Positions 16,407 to 25,475 of a stretch of 64,000 nucleotides of DNA are shown here, piece by piece. Every line of letters starts with the position of its first letter. Position 1 is the stretch's first letter. The notes under the pieces are model-generated. The model ran no database searches. It saw nothing but the letters and a program-made list of their open reading frames with translations, and had not been told where the DNA came from. The position numbers were made by a program, and so were the translations under genes. The DNA is from Cyclobacteriaceae bacterium (GTDB lineage: Bacteria > Bacteroidota > Bacteroidia > Cytophagales > Cyclobacteriaceae): assembly GCA_028284125.1 (NCBI GenBank), contig JANQSI010000009.1, positions 124,001-188,000 of the forward strand, in the 5' to 3' direction.

Positions 16407-17372
16407 ATGATAACCAAGGAACGAATAACTGAAGCTTATAATCGATTTGGAGACCAAGTGCTCAAGACACCAATCGTTTACTCTTCTGAATTAAGTAAGC
16501 ACTCGGGAGCTAAAGTTTATCTTAAGATGGAGCACTTTCAGAATTCCGGATCTTTCAAACTAAGAGGAGCGCTAACCAAAATAAACAGTTTGAATAAGGA
16601 AGACTCTGAAAAAACGTTGGTGGCAGCTTCTACAGGAAATCACGCGGCTGCTTTTGCGCATGTCACCCACATGAGGGGTATGAAAGCTGTTTTATTTCTA
16701 CCAGAAAAGGCAAGCCCAGCCAAAGTAAAAGCACTTGATCCTTATGACATTGATATCCGATACTTCGGCAAAAAAAGCATGGAAACAGAGCAAAAAGCAG
16801 CCGAGTATGCTAGCGAGATTGGTGGCGTTTTAGTTCATCCGTACAATGATCCTGAAATTATCACAGGTCAGGGAACCATAGGAGTGGAAATAGAAGAACA
16901 ACTGCCTGATGTAGAAGTGGTTATGGCTCCAATAGGAGGAGGGGGTTTAATATCAGGCTTAGCCAGTTATTTCAGTTCTTCTACGGTTGATGTAATTGGA
17001 AGTCAGCCTGAAAATGCCGCGGAAATGTTTCACTCCATTGAAAAGGGGCAAATTGCTCCGCCATCAGAACTTGATACCATATCGGATGCGACAGCTGGTG
17101 GAATTGAGGACGGGAGCCTGACTTTTGATATCTGCAAAGAGCATTTGGCAGGCATTGATCTCTGCAATGAAGAAGAAATCAAAAGGGCAATCGCATTCAT
17201 TGCTTCTAATCACCAAACGCTAATTGAACCTGGAGCGGCACTTTCTGTTGCGACGTTGATGCATACGAAAAAGTACCAGGGTAAGAAGGTAGTAGTTGTC
17301 CTGACTGGAAAGAAAATCAACATGAATTTGTTAACCGAAATTCTCTCGACCTATGGCAGTGATTATTCCTGA
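16407..17372 (+). CDS. PLP-dependent threonine/serine dehydratase family protein
   Basis: A 321-residue fold-type II PLP enzyme. The PLP lysine is K51 in GSFKLRGA. The Asn-containing loop STGNHAAA and the phosphate-binding loop PIGGGGLISG (about 174-183) are present. Length and motifs fit the threonine dehydratase / EutB / serine racemase group without an ACT domain. It overlaps the next gene by 20 nt, and the third gene encodes an aminotransferase, so the three probably act on one amino-acid substrate. EutB (hydroxyectoine degradation) is a named relative with an OCD-type partner, but no other ectoine genes are present. The substrate is not assigned. Confidence 0.85.
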   Translation: MITKERITEAYNRFGDQVLKTPIVYSSELSKHSGAKVYLKMEHFQNSGSFKLRGALTKINSLNKEDSEKTLVAASTGNHAAAFAHVTHMRGMKAVLFLPEKASPAKVKALDPYDIDIRYFGKKSMETEQKAAEYASEIGGVLVHPYNDPEIITGQGTIGVEIEEQLPDVEVVMAPIGGGGLISGLASYFSSSTVDVIGSQPENAAEMFHSIEKGQIAPPSELDTISDATAGGIEDGSLTFDICKEHLAGIDLCNEEEIKRAIAFIASNHQTLIEPGAALSVATLMHTKKYQGKKVVVVLTGKKINMNLLTEILSTYGSDYS

Positions 17373-18309
17373 AGCTGAGATCAATGAATTGGTAAAAAGT
17401 GTTGACCTGCTGGAAGCAATGAAAGAAGGGTTTATTCAGTACAGCAATGGAAATGCTGTTGTTCCGCCGGTTGGAGAGCTTTTGTTTGATCAGCCATCAG
17501 GTGAAACGCATATCAAATACGGTTACATCAAAGAGAAAGACTTCTACACCATTAAAATCGCGTCCGGATTCCCACAAAACTCAGAATTAGGCATTTCTTC
17601 CAGTCAGGGAATGATGGTTCTTTTTAGCCAGAAATCAGGAGAAGCAAAAGCAGTTCTATTGGACAATGGACGATTAACAGATTTACGAACAGCCGCAGCT
17701 GGAACCTTAGTTGCTAAACACTTTGCTCCGAAAAAAGTCTCTGCAATTGGAGTCATTGGAACCGGAATCCAGGCTAGACTGCAATTGGATCTTCACCTTG
17801 CAAACATCGATTGTGATTCTGTTTGGATATGGGGAAGAAACCAAGAAAAAGCCTACGGATTAGTAGAACAATACAAGAATATATCCATTCATGTCGCTGA
17901 AACTCCTTCAAAGTTAGCGGAGCATTCCAACGTGATTGTTACAACTACTTCATCAACTGAGCCTATTCTGCGACGAGGTGATATTCAAGCAGGAACACTC
18001 GTAACAGCTGTTGGTTCAGATACTCCACATAAACGAGAACTTGGAGCTGGTGTATTGGCTAAAGCGGATTTAGTCATCTCGGATAGTTTATCGCAGGCCA
18101 AAGCTAGAGGCGAAGTATTCCAAGCTGTAAAAGACGGTTCAGTGTCAGCAAAAGACGTAATTGAATTAGGATCAGCTTTGCAAGACAAATCACTTCAACG
18201 TACAAATGATGAACAGATCATCGTAGCAGATTTGACCGGAGTGGCGGTCCAGGACATAATGATTGTGGAAGCAGTTTATATGCAATACCTAAATAGAAGC
18301 AGACCATGA
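17353..18309 (+). CDS. Ornithine cyclodeaminase / mu-crystallin family protein
   Basis: A 318-residue NAD(P)-binding enzyme of the OCD family. The Rossmann motif is GVIGTGIQARLQL (about 137-149), preceded by DNGRLTDLRTAAAG, the substrate/cofactor contact region of this family. A later SDSLSQAKARGE segment also fits. The family includes ornithine cyclodeaminase, alanine dehydrogenase (archaeal), ketimine reductase and EutC. The gene starts inside the upstream dehydratase gene and ends by ATGA overlap with the aminotransferase, indicating strict co-expression. Confidence 0.85.
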   Translation: MAVIIPEAEINELVKSVDLLEAMKEGFIQYSNGNAVVPPVGELLFDQPSGETHIKYGYIKEKDFYTIKIASGFPQNSELGISSSQGMMVLFSQKSGEAKAVLLDNGRLTDLRTAAAGTLVAKHFAPKKVSAIGVIGTGIQARLQLDLHLANIDCDSVWIWGRNQEKAYGLVEQYKNISIHVAETPSKLAEHSNVIVTTTSSTEPILRRGDIQAGTLVTAVGSDTPHKRELGAGVLAKADLVISDSLSQAKARGEVFQAVKDGSVSAKDVIELGSALQDKSLQRTNDEQIIVADLTGVAVQDIMIVEAVYMQYLNRSRP

Positions 18310-19424
18310 ACATTCCAATTTTTGAACTTGAGAGAATTCAATCTCTTTTTGAAAACACGGTTGATTTCAACCTTACCGAAAGTGGTTTTCATCCCTATAC
18401 GCTGAAGGAATTTCTAACGAAAGATCAGGAAAAAGAACTGTTCAATCTTGTATTAGGATATGGTCAAACGAACGGTTCGATTCCATTGAGGAAACACATC
18501 AGTGCGTTGTATTCAGAACAAGATGAAAACAATGTTCTTGTTACCAATGGATCCTCTGAAGCAAACTTTGTGGCTTGCCATACGCTCCTTGAAAAAGGAG
18601 ATGAAGTGATCATGATGATCCCGAATTACATGCAGATCTGGGGAATTGCTAAAGAAATGGGATGTGAAGTCAAAGCGTTTCACTTACGAGAAGAAAACAA
18701 TTGGGCACCAGATTTAGAAGAATTGGAAAAACTCATTTCTCCAAAGACAAAAATGATTGCAATCTGTAACCCGAATAATCCGACTGGATACATTTTGTCA
18801 GAAAATGAAATGGATGAGATCGTCAAGATTGCAAAAAAGTCAGACGCTTGGATTTATAGCGATGAAGTGTATCGTGGAGCTGAGTTAAATGGCGAACCCA
18901 ATCCAAGTTTCATCGACATCTACGACAAGGTGATGGTAACGGGTGGTTTATCCAAAGCCTATGCACTTCCTGGTTTGAGATTGGGCTGGCTTGCTGGTCC
19001 ACAAGATACCATCGCTGATACCTGGGCGTATCATGATTATACCTCTATTACCGCAGGCATCATGAGTCACTATTTAGGGGAAATTGCTTTGCAGCCTGAG
19101 AAAAGAGAAAAAATCCTTTCCCGAAATCGAAACATGCTTAATGAGAATCTAAATGCTGTTACGAAATGGCTGGATCAATACGGTGACCTGTTTGAGTACG
19201 TTCCTCCTCAAGGTGGTGGAATGTTGTTTATCAAGTACCACTTAGATATAAATTCAACCGAGCTTTCCAACTGGCTTAGAAATGAAAAGAGTGTCTTCCT
19301 TGTAGCGGGAGATTGCTTTGGGATGGATCATCACATTCGCATCGGAATTGGGGAACGGAAGGATTACATTCTGGAAGGCCTGGAAAGAGTAAAGGACGCG
19401 CTTAAAGAGCGATTTGGAGTATAA
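18306..19424 (+). CDS. Class I/II PLP-dependent aminotransferase
   Basis: A 372-residue fold-type I aminotransferase. It has the NPNNPTG loop (about 155-161), YSDEVYRGAE with the PLP-pyridine Asp, the Schiff-base lysine K217 in GGLSKAYALPGLRLGW, and a C-terminal Arg region (HHIRIGIG) that binds the substrate carboxylate. It is the third gene of the dehydratase-OCD operon (ATGA overlap). Substrate unknown. Transamination of the product or precursor of the two upstream enzymes is the simplest reading. Confidence 0.85.
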   Translation: MNIPIFELERIQSLFENTVDFNLTESGFHPYTLKEFLTKDQEKELFNLVLGYGQTNGSIPLRKHISALYSEQDENNVLVTNGSSEANFVACHTLLEKGDEVIMMIPNYMQIWGIAKEMGCEVKAFHLREENNWAPDLEELEKLISPKTKMIAICNPNNPTGYILSENEMDEIVKIAKKSDAWIYSDEVYRGAELNGEPNPSFIDIYDKVMVTGGLSKAYALPGLRLGWLAGPQDTIADTWAYHDYTSITAGIMSHYLGEIALQPEKREKILSRNRNMLNENLNAVTKWLDQYGDLFEYVPPQGGGMLFIKYHLDINSTELSNWLRNEKSVFLVAGDCFGMDHHIRIGIGERKDYILEGLERVKDALKERFGV

Positions 19425-19425
19425 G

Positions 19426-20031
19426 CTAGTCTTCTTCAATCACCTCAAGGACATCCATGATTTCTCCATAATCCTTAAATCCGGGTTTTTCTTCTTTCGT
19501 CGCTTCCATTTCAAGGCCAGGAAATTTTGCGATAGAGTCCGATGCAGTTACCTCATAACCCTTTAGTAGTCTCAAATTTCCATTATAGAATGAAATCTGT
19601 TGATCCAGTTCATCAAACAATTCCTCGTTAGAAGATTTTATGATCACATGGGATATTAATTCATCCAGGTAACTCAGCTTTGAAGCAAGACCTTTCAGAT
19701 CTTCATCACTCTCGATAAAAACCTTGAAAAGAATCGGAAGTTGAAGCAGACCGACTTTCTCAACCAAATCGGTATTCGATATCTCAATGTAATCAATGGG
19801 GTAGTCTTTGACGGTAGTCTTTATGTTTTCGATATCAGATGATCGAAACTCACCGGCAAACTTTACACCTGCAACCCAGTCAGTTATCTCTTTAAAATCC
19901 TCTGGAGAGATGCGTTCTACTGAGTCAGGATCAATGTTAAAGCCAAGAATATCTACACCCATCCCGGCACAATAGCGAGCATCACTTAAACTTGAAACAT
20001 TGGAGATCTTGACAAAAGTTTTTAAAGACAT
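19426..20031 (-). CDS. TrpF-like (phosphoribosylanthranilate isomerase family) protein without catalytic Cys
   Basis: The fold signature of TrpF is clear: KISNVSSLSDARYCAGMGVD near the N-terminus corresponds to KICG-x-x-x-x-x-DA-x-x-A-x-x-x-G-[AV]-D. The C-terminal PGFKDYGEIMDVLE corresponds to the TrpF end. But the catalytic Cys of KICG is Ser (KISN), and the GGTG phosphate-binding loop is not recognisable. Normal PRA isomerase activity is therefore doubtful. No other trp gene is nearby. I chose the internal ATG at 20031 (MSLKTFVKIS, 201 residues), which matches where TrpF proteins begin. An upstream in-frame ATG at 20064 would add 11 residues. Confidence 0.7.
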   Translation of the reverse strand: MSLKTFVKISNVSSLSDARYCAGMGVDILGFNIDPDSVERISPEDFKEITDWVAGVKFAGEFRSSDIENIKTTVKDYPIDYIEISNTDLVEKVGLLQLPILFKVFIESDEDLKGLASKLSYLDELISHVIIKSSNEELFDELDQQISFYNGNLRLLKGYEVTASDSIAKFPGLEMEATKEEKPGFKDYGEIMDVLEVIEED

Positions 20032-20277
20032 TCTTGATTCTTTCTTTTTCGCAAATAAAACCATCTACTTTAAATAAATGGTAGATAAAGTGAAATGAGT
20101 GAAAAAAGAAAAATTGAAACTGGACAACAATTCGTGAAGAATGGAATTGTTCAATGAACTAATTGATGATTACTTCGATTCATTTATCGTGTCAAATACA
20201 TTTCATTATGCAAAGACTGAAACTTGCACGACGCAAAGAGTCACTTACTGTAACATTGCAAAACAAAACAACTACCA

Positions 20278-21249
20278 TTGGAGACTTATCTAGAAACAAC
20301 AAAAGACATTTACAAGAAGGCTGCAGAAACACCAGATGTAGGCCTATGCTGTACAACAACTCCTATTTGGGCATTTCCTGGCCTTGATATTCCAAAGAAA
20401 ATGCAGGAAATGAATTATGGCTGTGGAAGCACCGTTCACCCGCGCGACCTCATCAATAATCCGAAAATACTTTACGTCGGAGTAGGTGGTGGAATGGAAT
20501 TACTTCAGTTTTCCTATTTCAGCCGACAAAAAGAAGGCGTGATAGGAGTTGATGTAGTAGATGAAATGCTGACAGCTTGTGCAGAAAATTTCATGACGGC
20601 TGAACAATCAAATGATTGGTTCAAATCTGATTACGTCAGTTTGAGAAAAGGAGATGCATTAAATCTTCCAGTTGAAGATGAATTAATTGATGTAGCAGCT
20701 CAGAATTGTCTTTTCAACATATTTCATGAAGAAGATTTAAAAATTGCTTTGAGGGAAATGTACCGGGTGTTAAAGCCTCACGGCCGATTGGTGCTATCAG
20801 ATCCGGTGACAGAGGACTTCATGCCTGAAAACCTCAAGAACGACCCTGAATTAAGAGGACTTTGTTTGAGTGGCTCCATACCACTACAAGATTACATTGA
20901 CATGATCACAGATGTTGGATTTGGTACAGTGGAAATCAGAGCAAAAAGACCGTACAGAATTCTAGATCCAAGACACTACGATACAGATAAACCTATTTTT
21001 ATCGAAAGTGTAGAAGTATGCGCGATCAAAGATCCAATGCCGGAAGACGGACCGTGTGTATTCACCGGAAGAACAGCTATTTATACTGGTGAAGATGATT
21101 TCTTTGATGATCACGGAGGTCACATCCTGATGTACAATCAGCCGCTCTCTGTTTGTGACAAGACTGCTAGTAATCTCGAAAACTTAGGCCGGAAAGACAT
21201 TGTCGTCTCGGAAAGCACCTATTTCTATGACGGTGGTGGATGTTGCTAG
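20278..21249 (+). CDS. arsM: Arsenite methyltransferase ArsM-like (arsenosugar-pathway type)
   Basis: A SAM methyltransferase of 323 residues. It begins with the characteristic Cys-rich N-terminus (GLCCTTTPIW, then MNYGCGSTVHPRDL), followed by the Rossmann core (ILYVGVGGGMELLQF, VIGVDVVDEML) and the post-core RVLKPHGRLVLSD. It ends in GGCC. The N-terminal and C-terminal Cys pairs are typical of ArsM from arsenosugar-type loci and would hold As(III). The start is TTG at 20278; no ATG is available before the conserved METYLE start. No arsenosugar synthase (ArsS) or arsR gene is adjacent. Confidence 0.82.
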   Translation: METYLETTKDIYKKAAETPDVGLCCTTTPIWAFPGLDIPKKMQEMNYGCGSTVHPRDLINNPKILYVGVGGGMELLQFSYFSRQKEGVIGVDVVDEMLTACAENFMTAEQSNDWFKSDYVSLRKGDALNLPVEDELIDVAAQNCLFNIFHEEDLKIALREMYRVLKPHGRLVLSDPVTEDFMPENLKNDPELRGLCLSGSIPLQDYIDMITDVGFGTVEIRAKRPYRILDPRHYDTDKPIFIESVEVCAIKDPMPEDGPCVFTGRTAIYTGEDDFFDDHGGHILMYNQPLSVCDKTASNLENLGRKDIVVSESTYFYDGGGCC

Positions 21250-21251
21250 TT

Positions 21252-21352
21252 GGTGAATAGTTATTAGTTGAATAGTTAATTAGTTATTCCATCGAACATC
21301 ACTAATTAACCATTTAACCAATCAACTAATTAACCATTTAACTAATTAACTA
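21252..21352. repeat. AT-rich imperfect palindrome
   Basis: The spacer between arsM and mnmA is built of repeated TTAATTAGTT/AACTAATTAA-type units. The left half is broadly the reverse complement of the right half around a short non-repetitive centre. The copies TTAACCATTTAAC recur. This is either a large hairpin or a degenerated repeat; it resembles the palindromes near 13.1 and 29.05 kb in design. Confidence 0.5.
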
Positions 21353-21354
21353 GC

Positions 21355-21362
21355 TATCTTTG
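21355..21362 (+). promoter_or_regulatory. Bacteroidota-type -7 element for mnmA
   Basis: TATCTTTG matches the TAnnTTTG -7 consensus of Bacteroidota sigma-A promoters and lies 45 nt before the preferred mnmA ATG. A good TTTG -33 box at the right distance is not evident in the AT-rich repeat. Confidence 0.45.
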
Positions 21363-21407
21363 CACAAATGTGTAAACCGTGGCTGTGAACCCGGCAATAA
21401 GCAAAAA

Positions 21408-22523
21408 ATGAGCAAAAAAGGAAGAATTTTAGTGGCGATGAGCGGTGGGATAGACAGCTCGCTCGCTGCAGTATTACTACACGAAGAAGGCTATGAGGTG
21501 ATCGGGATGACCATGAAAACATGGGACTATCAAAACTCAGGTGGAAGTAAAAAGGAAACAGGCTGTTGCAGCCTTGACTCGATTAATGATGCACGAAACA
21601 TTGCAGTTGATCTGGGATTTCCACATTACATCATTGACATCAGAGAAGAGTTTGGTGATTACGTGATTGATCATTTCACGAATGAATACCTCAACGGACG
21701 TACACCAAATCCCTGTGTACTTTGCAACACGCATATAAAATGGGACGCACTTTTAAGACGTGCTGACAAACTAGGTTGTGATTACATTGCTACCGGTCAT
21801 TATGCCAACATAAGGGAAGAGAACGGACGTTATGTAGTCTCTAAGGGCTTAGATGGCTATAAAGACCAATCCTATGCATTGTGGGGCATTTCCCAGGAAA
21901 GCTTGAGCAGAACTCAATTTCCATTGGGTAAACTGAAAAAGACCGAGATTCGGGAAATGGCAATCGAAAGAGGCTTTCACGAGTTAGTGAAAAAATCAGA
22001 ATCTTACGAAATCTGTTTTGTGCCTGATAATGATTATCGTGGGTTTCTCAAAAGAAGAGTCGATGGCTTGGAGGACCAGGTAGCCGGCGGAGAATTTGTA
22101 CTGGAGGATGGATCTGTGGTCGGAACCCATGAAGGCTATCCGTTTTATACTGTCGGACAAAGAAAAGGGCTTGGAATTGCTTTAGGTTATCCGGTTTATG
22201 TTACTGAAATTCAGAAAGATAAGAATCGGGTAGTCCTTGGAACATTCGATGAATTAAGTCGTGATGGAATGTACGTGAGCCAGCTTAACCTTCAAAAGTA
22301 TGCTTCTATTGAAGGCGAAAGAAAAGACACAATTACCAAGGTTCGCTACAATGATGCTGGCAATCCGGCCGTTATTGAGCAGGTGGGAGATACAATGAAG
22401 GTGTTTTTCGGTAATGGAGTGAGTGCAATCGCACCAGGACAAGCAGCTGTGTTTTATGAAAATGATGACGTAATAGGCGGTGGATGGATTAATCAAAGTT
22501 TTCATCAAGCAAGTAATAATTGA
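21408..22523 (+). CDS. mnmA: tRNA-specific 2-thiouridylase MnmA
   Basis: MnmA thiolates U34 of Lys, Glu and Gln tRNAs using sulfur relayed from a cysteine desulfurase. The PP-loop is VAMSGGIDSS. The catalytic Cys pair lies in TPNPCVLCN and SYEICFVPD, and TATGHYA-type (IATGHYANI) and YTVGQRKGLG blocks are typical. The start chosen is ATG 21408 (MSKKGRILVAMSGG, 371 residues). An in-frame TTG at 21360 falls inside the putative -7 element and gives an atypical extension. The stop overlaps the next gene as TTGA. Confidence 0.92.
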   Translation: MSKKGRILVAMSGGIDSSLAAVLLHEEGYEVIGMTMKTWDYQNSGGSKKETGCCSLDSINDARNIAVDLGFPHYIIDIREEFGDYVIDHFTNEYLNGRTPNPCVLCNTHIKWDALLRRADKLGCDYIATGHYANIREENGRYVVSKGLDGYKDQSYALWGISQESLSRTQFPLGKLKKTEIREMAIERGFHELVKKSESYEICFVPDNDYRGFLKRRVDGLEDQVAGGEFVLEDGSVVGTHEGYPFYTVGQRKGLGIALGYPVYVTEIQKDKNRVVLGTFDELSRDGMYVSQLNLQKYASIEGERKDTITKVRYNDAGNPAVIEQVGDTMKVFFGNGVSAIAPGQAAVFYENDDVIGGGWINQSFHQASNN

Positions 22524-23194
22524 GAGTATTAGCAATCATAATTACCTTAAGTTTCATTAGTTCATGTAATGAAAAATTGGAAGTCACACCAGGAGATCGT
22601 GGCGAAAATTTTTATCCCATTTCGATTGGTCAATACAGAATCTATGATGTAGAAGAGATCATCTATAACATAAGCAGTTTCGATACATCACTCTATCAAT
22701 TGCGCGAAACCATTTTTGATTCCATTGTCTCACCAGACCAGACCACTTATCTTATTCGCAGAGATAAACGAGATATGGCACAGGACGAATGGGAAAGCGA
22801 TTCAGTTTGGACAGTTAGTCGAACAGAAAATTTTCTCTCGGTGAGTGAAAACAACATTCCGTTCATGAAACTTACATTTCCTGTTACAACAGGGAGACAA
22901 TGGGATGGAAACAGTCTGAATTCTCTTTCGGAGCTAACCTATTATTATACTTCATTAGCAGCACCGTTGATAGATTCGATTGCAGTTGAGGATCATATCA
23001 GAGTGATCATCGAAGACATTGAGCCAAACGTTGTAAATCAGGACGAGCGAAGTGAGGTTTATGTTAAAGGAGTGGGATTAGTACAAAAAGATTATTTGTC
23101 ATTGAATTTTTGCACAGTGGATTGCAATGAAATTGGGGAAATACAAAGTGGACGTTTCCTAAATCAAGTCTTAATAGAAGCAGGCAATGAATAA
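22520..23194 (+). CDS. Lipoprotein, unknown
   Basis: A 224-residue product with a lipoprotein signal (hydrophobic start and lipobox FISSC, Cys16). The start is TTG at 22520, overlapping the mnmA stop. The mature part is acidic and beta-rich, with a C-terminal pair of Cys in NFCTVDCNE. I recognise no family. It overlaps the following T9SS protease gene by 8 nt, suggesting co-expression with a cell-surface enzyme. Confidence 0.7.
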   Translation: MRVLAIIITLSFISSCNEKLEVTPGDRGENFYPISIGQYRIYDVEEIIYNISSFDTSLYQLRETIFDSIVSPDQTTYLIRRDKRDMAQDEWESDSVWTVSRTENFLSVSENNIPFMKLTFPVTTGRQWDGNSLNSLSELTYYYTSLAAPLIDSIAVEDHIRVIIEDIEPNVVNQDERSEVYVKGVGLVQKDYLSLNFCTVDCNEIGEIQSGRFLNQVLIEAGNE

Positions 23195-24824
23195 AGCAAT
23201 AACACTTGTATTAATCTTACTCAGTAGTGCTAGTGGATTTAGTCAAGTGAATCGCTACGTGGCTTATTTTTCAGGAAAAGCCAATGCTAATTACCCTTAT
23301 TCTTTGAACAATCCGTCTGCTTTTCTGACTGAAAAGGCGCTTCAAAGAAGAAGCAACCAAAACATCTCACTAGATTCCACCGACCTCCCTGTTAATCCAG
23401 CTTATGTTCAAGAGTTAAACACGTTGAGTGATGTTTATTTCACCTCGAGGTGGATAAATGCGGCATTGATTCAAGCCGATGAATCAGATTTAGAAGCGAT
23501 TGAGAATCTTAGTTTCGTTGACAGTTTAACGCTTGTAGCGAAGAACGACAAGCTATCATTTGATAAGCTAGAAGTTGAAATTCCAGAGGAATTTGAAGAA
23601 CCCACTTCTGTCAATTCAAACACTGTACTTCAAAACGCCATGCTTCAAGTCAATGCGATGCATGAAGAAGGCATTCATGGAGAAAATATGACCATAGCTG
23701 TTTTAGACAATGGTTTCCGTGGTGTAAATGAATTTAAACCGTTTGAACACCTCTGGAAAGAAAACAAAATCATCGCCTACAAAGACTTTGTTGACAATAG
23801 TGGAAATGTGTTTAGATCAGGAGATCATGGAACATCCGTTTTCTCAACGATTGCTGCCAAATATCAGGAAGACTTTATTGGAGTAGCCTATAATGCAAAC
23901 TTCATACTCTGCATGACTGAGGAAGTTGGAAGTGAAGATCGGGTAGAAGAGTACAATTGGTTACTTGGTGCTGAGTTTGCTGACAGCCTTGGGGCGGATA
24001 TAATTAACGGTTCTTTAGGCTACAATACCTTCGACATCTCTGAGCACGATTACAGCTATGAAGATCTGGATGGAGAATCAGCAGTTGTTTCAATAGCTGC
24101 TAAAATGGCTTCCGATAAGGGAATGGTAGTAGTGGTAAGTGCCGGAAACGAAGGCAGCAACCCACCGACAAGTTGGAGATTTATTACTCCACCTGCAGAC
24201 GCGGATAGGATTTTGACCGTAGGTAGTGTCAATCCGGATTTCAACTGGTCTCCATTCAGTTCATTAGGTCCAACCTCAGACGGTCGTACTAAACCGGATG
24301 TCAGTGCTATGGGCTTTGGAACTGCCGTCATTCGAGGCGGTGGAAGTATCAATTCTGGAAATGGTACAAGTTTCGCTTCCCCACAAATTGCGGGATTAGC
24401 TGCTGGCGTTTGGCAATCGAATCCAACCTGGACGAACATAGAAGTCATTGACGCCATAAAAGGTGCGAGTCATAAAGCGCACAGTCCTGATACACTTATC
24501 GGACACGGCGTTCCATTTTATACGTTTGCTGTAGATGGAAGAGTGTTGAGTACCACAGACATTTTATCTGAAAAAATCACTGTCTATCCCAATCCATTTA
24601 AAGGGGAAAAACTGTTCCTGAAAATAGACAATGAGATATCTGATCCAATTTATGCTAAGATCACAAACAGTGAGGGGAAGTTAATTCTGAATGAAACGAT
24701 TTCAGTAATAGATTCAAATTCTGTCGTTGAGTTCGAGCTTGAAAATATTCAAGAAGGTCTTTATTTCTTATCCTTGCAATACGCAAATGAAATTAAGGTC
24801 GTTAAACTGGTTAATTTCCAATGA
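23187..24824 (+). CDS. Subtilisin-like (S8) serine protease with T9SS sorting domain
   Basis: A 545-residue secreted protease. It has a signal peptide (about 1-19), an N-terminal propeptide-like region (about 21-125) and an S8 catalytic domain with D174 (AVLDNGF), H214 (GDHGTS), oxyanion N321 (SAGNEG) and S395 (NGTSFASPQ). The last about 85 residues form a type A T9SS C-terminal domain, with the ITVYPNPF start and the G-LYFLSLQ...KVVKLVNF end. The protein is therefore exported by Sec, then moved across the outer membrane by the type IX system and probably anchored on the surface. It is coupled to rpe by ATGA overlap. Confidence 0.93.
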   Translation: MNKAITLVLILLSSASGFSQVNRYVAYFSGKANANYPYSLNNPSAFLTEKALQRRSNQNISLDSTDLPVNPAYVQELNTLSDVYFTSRWINAALIQADESDLEAIENLSFVDSLTLVAKNDKLSFDKLEVEIPEEFEEPTSVNSNTVLQNAMLQVNAMHEEGIHGENMTIAVLDNGFRGVNEFKPFEHLWKENKIIAYKDFVDNSGNVFRSGDHGTSVFSTIAAKYQEDFIGVAYNANFILCMTEEVGSEDRVEEYNWLLGAEFADSLGADIINGSLGYNTFDISEHDYSYEDLDGESAVVSIAAKMASDKGMVVVVSAGNEGSNPPTSWRFITPPADADRILTVGSVNPDFNWSPFSSLGPTSDGRTKPDVSAMGFGTAVIRGGGSINSGNGTSFASPQIAGLAAGVWQSNPTWTNIEVIDAIKGASHKAHSPDTLIGHGVPFYTFAVDGRVLSTTDILSEKITVYPNPFKGEKLFLKIDNEISDPIYAKITNSEGKLILNETISVIDSNSVVEFELENIQEGLYFLSLQYANEIKVVKLVNFQ

Positions 24825-25471
24825 AAAAGCTCATTGCTCCGTCTGTTCTCTCTGCTGATTTTGCCAATATCCAAAGAGACATAGAAATGCTGAATGAAAG
24901 TGAGGCAGACTATGTCCATATCGACATCATGGATGGTGTTTTTGTGCCGAACATCTCTTATGGATTTCCGGTGTGCGCAGCGATGCACAAGCATTCAAAG
25001 AAACCCATGGATTTCCATTTGATGATTCAAAATGCAGATCCCTATCTGGAAGATTGCATTAAGTCAGGAGCTGAGATCATTAGCGTTCATTACGAGGCAC
25101 ATAATCATTTGCATAGGACCGTAACACGAATTAAGGAGCTAGGAGCTAAAGCGGGAGTAGTTTTAAATCCACATACACCCGTAGATGTGCTGGAAGAAAT
25201 ACTTCCATACGTTGATCTTGTTTTGCTTATGTCAGTTAATCCAGGATTTGGAGGCCAAAAGTTCATAGAAACCACCTTTGCCAAGGTCAGAAAACTGAAA
25301 GGTATGGTTGATACACTTGATTCAGAGATTTTGATTGAAGTAGATGGGGGTGTTACTGACAAAAATGCAGGGGAACTTTTCAAAGCTGGTGCTGATATTC
25401 TTGTGGCAGGAAGTTTTGTCTTCAAATCAGATGATCCTGCACAGACGATTTTGAATCTCAAATCTGCCTAG
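24821..25471 (+). CDS. rpe: Ribulose-phosphate 3-epimerase
   Basis: A pentose-phosphate pathway TIM barrel interconverting ribulose-5-P and xylulose-5-P; 216 residues, the usual size. Motifs: PSVLSADFANI at the N-terminus, VHIDIMDGVFVPN (catalytic Asp, metal His), MDFHLMI, LMSVNPGFGGQKF and EVDGGV (second catalytic Asp). The ATG overlaps the protease stop. A TonB receptor follows after 4 nt. The linkage of a central-metabolism gene to two surface proteins looks like packing, not pathway logic. Confidence 0.95.
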   Translation: MKKLIAPSVLSADFANIQRDIEMLNESEADYVHIDIMDGVFVPNISYGFPVCAAMHKHSKKPMDFHLMIQNADPYLEDCIKSGAEIISVHYEAHNHLHRTVTRIKELGAKAGVVLNPHTPVDVLEEILPYVDLVLLMSVNPGFGGQKFIETTFAKVRKLKGMVDTLDSEILIEVDGGVTDKNAGELFKAGADILVAGSFVFKSDDPAQTILNLKSA

Positions 25472-25475
25472 TCTT

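Noticed and set aside
20163-20387. 74-codon frame upstream of and overlapping arsM
   Set aside because: It overlaps the start of arsM in another frame, has implausible composition and no similarity to anything known; arsM is a clear gene.
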